This document shows, in pieces, positions 1 to 6,015 of a stretch of DNA of 11,166 nucleotides. Numbering within the stretch: the stretch's first letter is position 1; each line of letters begins with the position of its first letter. Source of the DNA: Actinomycetes bacterium (lineage in GTDB: Bacteria; Actinomycetota; Acidimicrobiia; Acidimicrobiales; RAAP-2); NCBI GenBank assembly GCA_021826655.1, contig JAKAZC010000056.1:1-11166 (forward strand), in the 5' to 3' direction. Made by a program: the position numbers and the translations under genes. Under the pieces are notes generated by a model that was not told the origin of the DNA, ran no database searches, and worked only from the letters and a program-made list of their open reading frames with translations.

Positions 1-41
1 AGATCGCTGATGTCGTCGAGCGTGAGCAGGCGCGTGGTCAT
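1..41 (-). CDS. DUF3501 family protein, N-terminal fragment
   Basis: Only the first 13 codons and two bases lie in the window; the gene continues to the left of base 1. The start reads MTTRLLTLDDISD. An opening of the type xxLTLDDIxDL matches the beginning of DUF3501 proteins as I know them. The ATG (41-39) overlaps the TGA of the Fe-S protein gene (40-38) as ATGA, so the two are probably translationally coupled. A clear GGAGG sits four bases upstream of the start. DUF3501 has no established function. Its known habit is to sit beside rubrerythrin and a GlpC/HdrD-like Fe-S protein, which is exactly the context here. The call rests on a very short stretch plus that context. Confidence 0.6.
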   Translation of the reverse strand, partial: MTTRLLTLDDISD

Positions 42-1375
42 CGATCCTCCGGCGGGATCCCGTACGCCCGGGCCAGGAGTTGCATCGGATGCAGCGGTCG
101 GGTCCCGGTCTCCTGCTCGATGGCGCCATTCGCCAGATGGCAGTCTCCACAGACCACCTCGTTACCGGCAGCAGCGATCTCCCTGGCCATGGGATTCGCC
201 ACCTCGCGGGCCAGCTCGTAGTTCTCGGTCCGGTAGCCCCACGTGCCGTCGATCCCCGAGCAGCGCTGCACCAGGTCGGCCGTGATCCCGGCCAGTTTCA
301 GGAGGTCACGGCTCTTCAGACCGATGTGCTGGGCCTGCAGGTGGCAGGAGACGTGATAGGTGACCCGATCGGGGACCGCACCGGACTTCCGTCCGGGAAA
401 TTCCGTGTCGAGCGAGGTCCCCTCCCCCCGACGCAACGCCATGAGGTACTCGGCCGGGTCGGCCGTGTGCGCCGCCACCAGTGCGGCGTCGGCGGCCGAC
501 GGCGAATCGGCCAGGTACAGGGGATAGTCCTTCTTGACCACGTAGGTGCACGTCGGCTGGGCGACGATCACGTGGCGTCCCGAGCGGACCTCGTCGGCCA
601 GGGCCGCCACATTGACGGCGGCGGCCCTGGCGAACTGGGTGACATTCCCCTGGTGGAGCCATGGTGCACCGCAGCACCGCACCCCCTCGGGCATGGAACA
701 TGACACCCCGTTCCGCTCGTAGACCTTGACCAGGTCCTTTCCGATGGCGGGCTCCATGTACTCCACGAAGCAGGTGGGGAAGACCGATACCTCCCCCCGG
801 TTCCCGGCGATGGACCCGAGCGTCCCGCCGGTTGCGCTCCGGCGCCGGAACCACGTGGAGAACCGGATCCGCGCATAGGGCGGGAGCAGCCGCTCCGAAG
901 CCACGCCGGCCGACTTCTCCATCAGCTTCCGGGCAAGCGAACCAGGTGTACCGGTGAGGGAGTTGACCAGCGGTGCCGCGGCCGTCGACACCCGGCCCAG
1001 GAGATCCGTTCGGGCCAGTGCCTGGTCCGTGATCCGCTCGCGCACCGGCCTACCGGCGGCGTGTCGCACCGCGTGGGCACGCATCATCAGTCGCGGGAAG
1101 TCGAGCTTCCACTCGTGCGGCGGGACGTAGGGGCACTTGGGGTAGCAGAGCTTGCACTGGTAGCACTCGTCCACGACCCGGTCCTGCTCCGCGGTGGTCA
1201 TCGCGGACACGACCCCGTCATGTGAATCGACGGAGTCGAACAAGGTCGGGAACGACGGGCAGAGGTTGAAGCAGAGCCTGCAGCCTTGACACAGGTCGAA
1301 GACCCGCTCGAGCTCGACCCGGAAGTCCCGTTCGTCGAAGTAGGCGGGATCGTCGGGCGTGTAGGTGGTGGTCAT
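38..1375 (-). CDS. GlpC/HdrD-like Fe-S protein with two [4Fe-4S] clusters and CCG domains
   Basis: A 445-residue soluble electron-transfer type protein. Two ferredoxin-like motifs lie near the N terminus: C29-x2-C32-x2-C35-x3-C39-P and C71-x2-C74-x2-C77-x3-C81-P. Two cysteine-rich (CCG) domains follow. The first has C202 and the CCGAPW motif at 234-239. The second has C344-H, RCSGIDGTWG at 371-380 and C409-x2-C412. The layout matches GlpC and HdrD-related proteins, which pass electrons between a flavoprotein and a membrane or thiol acceptor. The second CCG motif reads CSG, so one expected cysteine is missing. No membrane segment is seen. The gene lies 157 bp downstream of rubrerythrin and overlaps DUF3501 by ATGA, which points to service in a rubrerythrin system rather than in GlpABC. 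The ATG at 1375 has no strong Shine-Dalgarno. Family is secure; partner and reaction are inferred. Confidence 0.88.
   Translation of the reverse strand: MTTTYTPDDPAYFDERDFRVELERVFDLCQGCRLCFNLCPSFPTLFDSVDSHDGVVSAMTTAEQDRVVDECYQCKLCYPKCPYVPPHEWKLDFPRLMMRAHAVRHAAGRPVRERITDQALARTDLLGRVSTAAAPLVNSLTGTPGSLARKLMEKSAGVASERLLPPYARIRFSTWFRRRSATGGTLGSIAGNRGEVSVFPTCFVEYMEPAIGKDLVKVYERNGVSCSMPEGVRCCGAPWLHQGNVTQFARAAAVNVAALADEVRSGRHVIVAQPTCTYVVKKDYPLYLADSPSAADAALVAAHTADPAEYLMALRRGEGTSLDTEFPGRKSGAVPDRVTYHVSCHLQAQHIGLKSRDLLKLAGITADLVQRCSGIDGTWGYRTENYELAREVANPMAREIAAAGNEVVCGDCHLANGAIEQETGTRPLHPMQLLARAYGIPPEDR
46..50 (-). promoter_or_regulatory. Ribosome binding site of the DUF3501 gene
   Basis: GGAGG on the minus strand, four bases before the ATG at 41-39 and inside the 3' end of the Fe-S protein gene. 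It supports a real gene start at the window edge. Confidence 0.6.
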
Positions 1376-1510
1376 GGCTCGGTCACGTGGACGTCATCGG
1401 GGCGCCGTCGCAGCGTCAACCCGGCGATGCCCCGTAGGGGTCCAGGTGTGGCTCCGGTCGTCACGGGCCGTTGCCGGGCAGCTTGAGGTGGCGGGGATCC
1501 GTGTGGCTCC

Positions 1511-1523
1511 CGGCCGGGGGCCG
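1511..1523 (-). terminator. Possible short hairpin after the rubrerythrin gene
   Basis: The 157-bp gap between rubrerythrin and the Fe-S protein gene (1376-1532) holds no convincing gene. A perfect 5-bp inverted repeat, CGGCC-3 nt-GGCCG, begins about ten bases after the rubrerythrin stop. It has no T-run behind it, so it could only be a weak attenuator or an RNA stability element, or it may be chance in GC-rich DNA. Confidence 0.2.
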
Positions 1524-1532
1524 ACCCACTGC

Positions 1533-1952
1533 TCAGGAAACGGATGCCAGGCCCTCGGTGAAGCGGCCAGCATGGCTCTTCTCGGCCCGGGCAAGGGTCT
1601 CGAACCACTCGGCGATCTCATCGAATCCCTCGTCGCGGGCGGAACGGGCGAAGCCGGGGTACATCTCCGAGTATTCGTAGGTCTCCCCCTCGATCGCCGA
1701 CTTGAGATTGTCCTCGGTCGGGCCGACGGCGGCGCCGGTCACCGGGTCGCCCACCTCGCGGAGGAAGTCGAAGTGGCCGAAGGCGTGACCCGTCTCACCT
1801 TCGGCGACCGACCGGAAGAGGGCGGCGACGTCCGGGTACCCTTCGACATCGGCCTTCTGGGCGAAGTAGAGGTACCGGCGGTTTGCCTGGCTCTCTCCGG
1901 CGAACGCCTGCTTCAGATTTGCCTCGGTCTGACTGTCCTTCAGTGCGGGCAT
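1533..1952 (-). CDS. Rubrerythrin, short form without rubredoxin domain
   Basis: A 139-residue cytoplasmic four-helix di-iron protein of the rubrerythrin family, which reduces hydrogen peroxide to water. Both iron-binding halves are present. The first has E20 (GESQANRRY) and E53-x2-H56. The second has E90-x2-E93 followed by the typical MYPGF (97-101), then E124-x2-H127. Canonical rubrerythrins are near 190 residues and end in a rubredoxin Cys4 centre. This one stops after the di-iron domain and has no cysteine at all, so electrons must come from another protein. The ATG at 1952 is preceded by an AAGGA ribosome site about six to seven bases upstream. The gene lies 84 bp downstream of the PerR-like regulator on the same strand and upstream of the Fe-S protein, so peroxide-responsive control is likely. 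Confidence 0.93.
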   Translation of the reverse strand: MPALKDSQTEANLKQAFAGESQANRRYLYFAQKADVEGYPDVAALFRSVAEGETGHAFGHFDFLREVGDPVTGAAVGPTEDNLKSAIEGETYEYSEMYPGFARSARDEGFDEIAEWFETLARAEKSHAGRFTEGLASVS

Positions 1953-1970
1953 TGTGGTCCTTTCCGGTCG

Positions 1971-1998
1971 GTCCTGCGTGGGTCCTGCGTGGGTCCTG
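1971..1998. repeat. 11-bp tandem repeat in the rubrerythrin leader
   Basis: GTCCTGCGTGG occurs twice in direct succession (1971-1981, 1982-1992) and a third partial copy GTCCTG starts at 1993. It lies in the 84-bp gap between the perR-like gene and rubrerythrin, 19 bases before the rubrerythrin start. It could be a regulator site array, a leader RNA element, or replication slippage. Confidence 0.6.
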
Positions 1999-2036
1999 AT
2001 TGCGAACGACGTGGGGTGGACGGAGTCCGGTCGCGG

Positions 2037-2510
2037 TTACGTCGGGGCGTCCAGCGTCGGGGTCGTCGCCCTCCGACCGGGATCGGGTCCGCGGTGGGTG
2101 CACCGAGGACAGCGTCCCCGGAAGACGACCTCGGCGGATCCCAACTCGAATCCGAGATCCGCCCCGGGGGGGACCGAGAGCTCCGGGAAGTCCACGACCA
2201 GGTCGCGGACCCGACCACACTCCCGGCACACCAGGTGATGATGCGGGTCGTCGACGTTGGGGTCGAACCGTGCGCTCCCCGTTCCGACGTCGAGGACCGT
2301 GATCTCCCCGAGTGCCGCGAGATCGTGCAGCGTCTGGTAGACGGTCTTGAGCGACATGGTCCCCATCTCGCGCAGTGCGGCGACGTGGATCGCCTCGGCG
2401 GACGGGTGCGTCTCGTCTCCCTGCAGGATCCTGAAGATGCACTGCCGCTGTGCCGTGACCTTCCGCCCGGTACTCCTGAACAGCTCGGTCAGCTGCTCGG
2501 GGTTCTGCAC
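2037..2510 (-). CDS. PerR-like Fur-family peroxide-sensing repressor
   Basis: A 157-residue Fur-family metalloregulator: N-terminal winged helix (about 1-85, with SLKTVYQTLHDL at 53-64 as the recognition region) and C-terminal dimerisation domain. Structural zinc is expected at C95-x2-C98 and C134-x2-C137. The regulatory metal ligands align with the Bacillus subtilis PerR set: H35 (H37), D83 (D85), H90 and H92 (H91, H93) and D103 (D104). The aspartate at the last position is the mark of PerR; iron-sensing Fur usually has glutamate. PerR is inactivated by iron-catalysed oxidation of these histidines, which releases peroxide-defence genes. The likely target is rubrerythrin just downstream, plus itself. 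The start is GTG; an in-frame TAA lies four codons upstream and no Shine-Dalgarno is visible, so near-leaderless translation is possible. The last 18 residues are an unconserved tail. Confidence 0.87.
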   Translation of the reverse strand: MQNPEQLTELFRSTGRKVTAQRQCIFRILQGDETHPSAEAIHVAALREMGTMSLKTVYQTLHDLAALGEITVLDVGTGSARFDPNVDDPHHHLVCRECGRVRDLVVDFPELSVPPGADLGFELGSAEVVFRGRCPRCTHRGPDPGRRATTPTLDAPT

Positions 2511-2524
2511 ACACGGAGGTTACC

Positions 2525-2540
2525 ACTATCTATTGTTAGT
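2525..2540. promoter_or_regulatory. AT-rich imperfect palindrome, candidate PerR-like operator
   Basis: ACTATCTATTGTTAGT is an imperfect 16-bp inverted repeat in which 12 of 16 positions are self-complementary. It stands out as an AT-rich island in GC-rich DNA. It lies in the 119-bp divergent gap, 14 bases upstream of the PerR-like GTG start and 89 bases upstream of the glpD ATG. Fur-family operators are AT-rich inverted repeats and are often autoregulatory. On the minus strand GATAGT inside it could also be a -10 element. It is not a close match to the Bacillus PerR box, so the assignment is inferred from position and symmetry. Confidence 0.4.
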
Positions 2541-2629
2541 TGACAGTTCTTGTAGAGGAGACGGGGGGCGTCCGGGCGGACCGGGATGGCCCCGCCGGAG
2601 ACCGGAGCCACCTGTGGCAGGCTTTGGCC

Positions 2630-4498
2630 ATGTCTGAGCCAGCGACCGCTCCCGGCGGGCAGCACGACCCGTTCACACGTGACCTGGCACTGGCCCGACT
2701 GTCCTCGGAGCCGTTCGACGTCCTGGTCATCGGTGGTGGGATCACGGGGGCCGGTGTCGCGCTCGACGCCGCCAGCCGGGGCCTTCGCACGGCACTGGTG
2801 GAGAAGGACGACTTCGCCTCGGGCACCTCCTCCAAATCGTCGAAACTGATCCACGGCGGCCTGCGCTACCTCCAGCAGCACGAATACCGCCTGGTGTACG
2901 AGAACCTGGCCGAACGCCAACGACTCCTCGACAATGCCCCCCACCTGGTCACTCCGCTCCCATTCCTCATCCCCCTGTTCGGCAGGTCGGGCGTGGTCAA
3001 CAAGGGCGTGGCCCGCGTCTACCGGACCGCACTGTGGCTGTACGACCTGACCGGGGGTGTCCGCATCGGCCGCCGCCACGAGCGGGTCACCCGGGATCAG
3101 GCACTCGCTCACATGCCCACCCTGCGGGCCGACCGCCTGGCCGCGGGCTTCCTCTACTGGGATGCCCGGTCCGACGACGCCCGTCTGACACTCACGGTGC
3201 TTCGCACCGCCGTACTCGACCACGGAGCCACAGCCGCCAACCACACCCGTGTGACCGGTCTGGTGACTGACGGCACGGGCGCGGTGCGAGGGGCGGCGGT
3301 CGAACCTGACGGCGCCGAGCCGTTCGAGATCCTCGCCTCGGTCGTCGTGAACGCCGCCGGGGTCTGGTCCGACGAGGTGCGCGCCTTCGACGAACGCAGG
3401 GACCCTCACTCCATCCGCCCGGCCAAGGGCATCCACATCACGGTGCCGGAAGAGGCATTTCCCTGTGACATCGCGGCCGTCATCCCGGTCGAGGAGGACA
3501 AGCGGTCCATCTTCGTGGTGCCCTGGGGTGACCAGGTCTACCTCGGGACCACCGACACCGCATGGAACGGCCCGCTCGACGACCCGTCGTGCACGCCCGA
3601 GGACGTCGACTACATCCTGGAGGCAGCCAACGCCATCTCGACCCGCGTGCTCAGCCGCGCCGACATCACCGGGATCTGGTCAGGCCTGCGTCCTCTCCTC
3701 GCCCCCCAGCAGAGGGGCGCCTCGTCCGAACGCACCGCCGACCTGTCCCGCCGCCACACCGTTCGGACCTCACCCGGGGGCCTGGTCACCGTAACCGGCG
3801 GCAAACTCACGACCTACCGCAAGATGGCCGAGGACACGATCGACGCCGTCGTCGCCGGCCTGGGCCGGCCGGGTCTCCGCTGCCGCACGAAGAGTCTCCG
3901 CCTCCATGGCGCGCCCTCCGGCAGTCGTGTCGTGCCCAAGGTCGGGGGCGCAGGGACCAACGTGCGCCGGGACCCCGCCGACCCGGTCGCGTCACGGGCC
4001 GCACATCTCGCCGGGCGCTTCGGCACCGAGGCCGACGGAGTGCTGGCGATGGCGGAGGGACGACCCGAGCTCCTCCAGCCACTCGTCGCCGGCCTCCCCT
4101 ACCTGGCGGTGGAGGCCCTGTGGGCGGTCCGCCGGGAGATGGCCCGCTCCGTGTCCGACGTGCTGGACCGGCGGACCCAGTCCTCTTATCGTGACGCCCG
4201 GGGATCCGCGGACGCAGCCGGAGCAGTCGCCGAGCTCATCGGGCCCGAACTCGGTTGGGACGACGGGCGCATAGGCGTCGAGGCGGACGCCTATGCGGAC
4301 CACGTGCGCGAGCGACTGGCCACCGCCGGACTCGATCCGGCCGTGGAACCACGCGTCGCGGCGGACGGGTCGGCCTCGATGGTCGCTCGGGTCGAGTCGG
4401 TCGAGTCGGTCGAGTCGGTCGAGTCGGTCGAGTCGGTCGAGTCGGTCGAGTCGGTCAATGTGGGATCCGGCGACGGATCCGGGGCGACCGAGGTATGA
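2630..4498 (+). CDS. glpD: FAD-dependent glycerol-3-phosphate dehydrogenase
   Basis: A 622-residue GlpD-family flavoprotein that oxidises sn-glycerol 3-phosphate to dihydroxyacetone phosphate at the membrane, passing electrons to the quinone pool. The FAD Rossmann motif GGGITGAG is at 35-42. The GlpD signature SSKSSKLIHGGLRYL is at 67-81. A C-terminal DAO_C helical domain follows, with AVRREMARSVSDVLDRR. Typical members are about 510-580 residues; the excess is a short N-terminal extension and a roughly 40-residue tail with seven Val-Glu-Ser repeats (588-608). I chose ATG 2630 because the core begins about 29 residues later. A TTG at 2540 is in frame but would add 30 residues unlike the family. 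No strong ribosome site precedes either start. The stop overlaps the next gene as ATGA. EryB-type polyol-phosphate dehydrogenases share the fold, so another substrate cannot be excluded. Confidence 0.9.
   Translation: MSEPATAPGGQHDPFTRDLALARLSSEPFDVLVIGGGITGAGVALDAASRGLRTALVEKDDFASGTSSKSSKLIHGGLRYLQQHEYRLVYENLAERQRLLDNAPHLVTPLPFLIPLFGRSGVVNKGVARVYRTALWLYDLTGGVRIGRRHERVTRDQALAHMPTLRADRLAAGFLYWDARSDDARLTLTVLRTAVLDHGATAANHTRVTGLVTDGTGAVRGAAVEPDGAEPFEILASVVVNAAGVWSDEVRAFDERRDPHSIRPAKGIHITVPEEAFPCDIAAVIPVEEDKRSIFVVPWGDQVYLGTTDTAWNGPLDDPSCTPEDVDYILEAANAISTRVLSRADITGIWSGLRPLLAPQQRGASSERTADLSRRHTVRTSPGGLVTVTGGKLTTYRKMAEDTIDAVVAGLGRPGLRCRTKSLRLHGAPSGSRVVPKVGGAGTNVRRDPADPVASRAAHLAGRFGTEADGVLAMAEGRPELLQPLVAGLPYLAVEALWAVRREMARSVSDVLDRRTQSSYRDARGSADAAGAVAELIGPELGWDDGRIGVEADAYADHVRERLATAGLDPAVEPRVAADGSASMVARVESVESVESVESVESVESVESVNVGSGDGSGATEV
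4391..4453. repeat. Seven perfect 9-bp tandem repeats encoding Val-Glu-Ser
   Basis: GTCGAGTCG is repeated seven times without a mismatch (63 bp) and followed by a partial GTC. It is in frame in glpD and adds VES seven times near the C terminus, 42 bp before the start of the next gene. A change in copy number would lengthen or shorten the tail by three residues without shifting frame. Perfect identity suggests recent expansion by slippage. Confidence 0.97.
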
Positions 4499-6015
4499 GC
4501 CGACTGACCCCCGCCACACCGATCGACGCCTCCGCGGTCGATGTCACCGACCGATTCGACGGTACCCGTGTGGGCGTCGACGACGCACTCGCCCGACGTC
4601 TGGCCGATGCCTGTGACTCAGTGTCCACACTGGACGAGGACCGGGCCGAGGCCGGGCGGGACTGGTGGCCGCTCGCCATCGGCTGGGCCGCCGCCGGTGC
4701 GGTGCCGTCGCGTCCGGCACTCGTCGCACGCCCCACCGACACCGCACAGGTCTCCGCAGTCCTCAGCTTGTGCGACGCGGAGCGAGTGCCCGTCACCCCG
4801 GCGGGCGGGCGGAGCGGGGTGTGTGGTGCTTCGATTCCGCTCTTCGGCGGCGTGGCGCTCGACCTGTGCGGCCTGGCGGGGATCGGCGATGTCGACGAGA
4901 CGTCGCTCGTTGCCGATCTCCGTGCGGGGACCTTCGGCCCGGACGTGGAGTCGGGACTGCGTGGCGACCATGGGATGACGCTGGGCCACTGGCCGCAGTC
5001 GATGGAGCTCTCCACCGTGGGTGGCTGGCTCGCGTGCCGAGGAGCCGGCCAGTACTCGAATCGCTACGGGAAGATCGAGGACATGGTACTGGGCCTCCAG
5101 GTCGTGCTGGCGGACGGTCGAGTCGTGCACACCGGCGGACGGGGACCGCGCTCGGCGACGGGTCCCGACCTCACGCAGCTCTTCGTCGGCAGCGAAGGCA
5201 CGCTCGGGGTGATCACGGAAGGGCGGTTCCGGATCCATCCTGTCCCCACCGGTGAGGGGCGCCGCGTGTTCGGGTTCGCCTCGTTCGCCGACGGACTCGA
5301 CGCCTGCCGTCGGATCCTGCGGCGGGGCGCCTCGCCGGCCGTCCTGCGCCTCTACGACACCACCGAGTCCGCCCGGTCGTTCGACGAGCCGACCACCAAC
5401 ATCCTGGTCGTCCTGGACGAGGCGGACCCGGCCCTCGTCACCGCCACGCTCGACGTGGTGGACCAGGAGTGCGACGTGGCCGACGTCCTCGACCTCGGCC
5501 ACGTCGACCGCTGGCTCGCCCACCGCAACGACGTCTCCGCCCTTGCGCCCCTGTGGCGGTCCGGCGTCGTGGTCGACACGGCGGAGGTGTCGGGCCGGTG
5601 GTCGGCGCTGCCTGACCTCTATCGCACCGTCGTCGACGGACTGACCGGCATCCCCGGGACCCTGGTGGCCTCCTCGCACCAGAGCCACGCCTACACGGAC
5701 GGAGCATGCCTCTACTTCACGTTCGCCGGACGACCCCCGGAAGACGTCGCCGCGGATCCCGCGACACGGGACGCCTGGGTCGGTGACTACTACCGCCGGG
5801 CCTGGGACGAGGTCTCGCGCGCGACTCTGGCGGCAGGTGGTGCGCTCAGCCACCACCACGGCATCGGCCTCAACCGCGGCCGCTTCCTGGCGGAGGGACT
5901 GGGGCCCGCGTTCGCCGTCCTCGCATCGGTCAAGGAGGTGCTGGACCCTCGAGGGATTCTGAACCCGGGCAAGCTCGGATTGTCCAATCCGTTCGGTCCG
6001 GTGCCCTGGCCATGA
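4495..6015 (+). CDS. FAD-binding oxidase of the alkyl-DHAP synthase (AGPS) type
   Basis: A 506-residue flavoprotein of the VAO/FAD-linked oxidase family. The FAD domain carries ALVARPTDTAQV (75-86), TPAGGRSGVCG (101-111), the AGPS-typical STVGGWLACRGAGQYSNRYG (173-192) and GSEGTLGVIT (232-241). The cap and C-terminal part carry SHQSHAYTDGACLYFTF (394-410) and HHHGIGLNRG (453-462), ending in the usual LDPRGILNPGKLGL. In animals AGPS swaps the acyl chain of acyl-DHAP for a fatty alcohol to make ether lipids, using an HHH motif and a Cys-x-Tyr motif; H453-H455 and C405-x-Y407 look equivalent. Many bacterial homologues have no proven substrate, so an oxidase of another hydroxy compound remains possible. 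The ATG overlaps the glpD stop, with GAGG just before it, and the stop overlaps the kinase gene. A GlpD/AGPS-like pairing is also known from Mycobacterium tuberculosis (Rv2249c/Rv2251). Confidence 0.85.
   Translation: MSRLTPATPIDASAVDVTDRFDGTRVGVDDALARRLADACDSVSTLDEDRAEAGRDWWPLAIGWAAAGAVPSRPALVARPTDTAQVSAVLSLCDAERVPVTPAGGRSGVCGASIPLFGGVALDLCGLAGIGDVDETSLVADLRAGTFGPDVESGLRGDHGMTLGHWPQSMELSTVGGWLACRGAGQYSNRYGKIEDMVLGLQVVLADGRVVHTGGRGPRSATGPDLTQLFVGSEGTLGVITEGRFRIHPVPTGEGRRVFGFASFADGLDACRRILRRGASPAVLRLYDTTESARSFDEPTTNILVVLDEADPALVTATLDVVDQECDVADVLDLGHVDRWLAHRNDVSALAPLWRSGVVVDTAEVSGRWSALPDLYRTVVDGLTGIPGTLVASSHQSHAYTDGACLYFTFAGRPPEDVAADPATRDAWVGDYYRRAWDEVSRATLAAGGALSHHHGIGLNRGRFLAEGLGPAFAVLASVKEVLDPRGILNPGKLGLSNPFGPVPWP

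Noticed and set aside
38..1375. GlpC subunit of an anaerobic GlpABC glycerol-3-phosphate dehydrogenase, suggested by the nearby glpD
   Set aside because: It is on the opposite strand, 1.2 kb from glpD, coupled to DUF3501 and next to rubrerythrin. There is no glpA or glpB, and its second CCG motif is CSG.
1376..1532. Small gene or promoter in the gap between rubrerythrin and the Fe-S protein
   Set aside because: Open frames here only continue rubrerythrin shadows. TTGACG on the minus strand (1414-1419) has only a poor -10 partner (TGACGT).
1365..2543. Long plus-strand reading frame (392 codons) across the rubrerythrin and perR region
   Set aside because: It is antisense to two clearly recognised conserved proteins. 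High-GC DNA gives long empty frames, and the translation matches no family.
2540..2568. Promoter for glpD with TTGACA at 2540-2545 as -35
   Set aside because: A perfect -35 hexamer is present, but the expected -10 position is a G-rich run with no TAnnnT, so I do not call a promoter.
2540..2629. TTG start at 2540 for glpD
   Set aside because: The extra 30 residues are unlike GlpD N termini and there is no ribosome site. It would also start at the edge of the palindromic control element. ATG 2630 is preferred.
4391..4453. CRISPR-like or origin iteron array
   Set aside because: The units are 9 bp with no spacers, lie in frame in a coding region and encode a simple VES tail.
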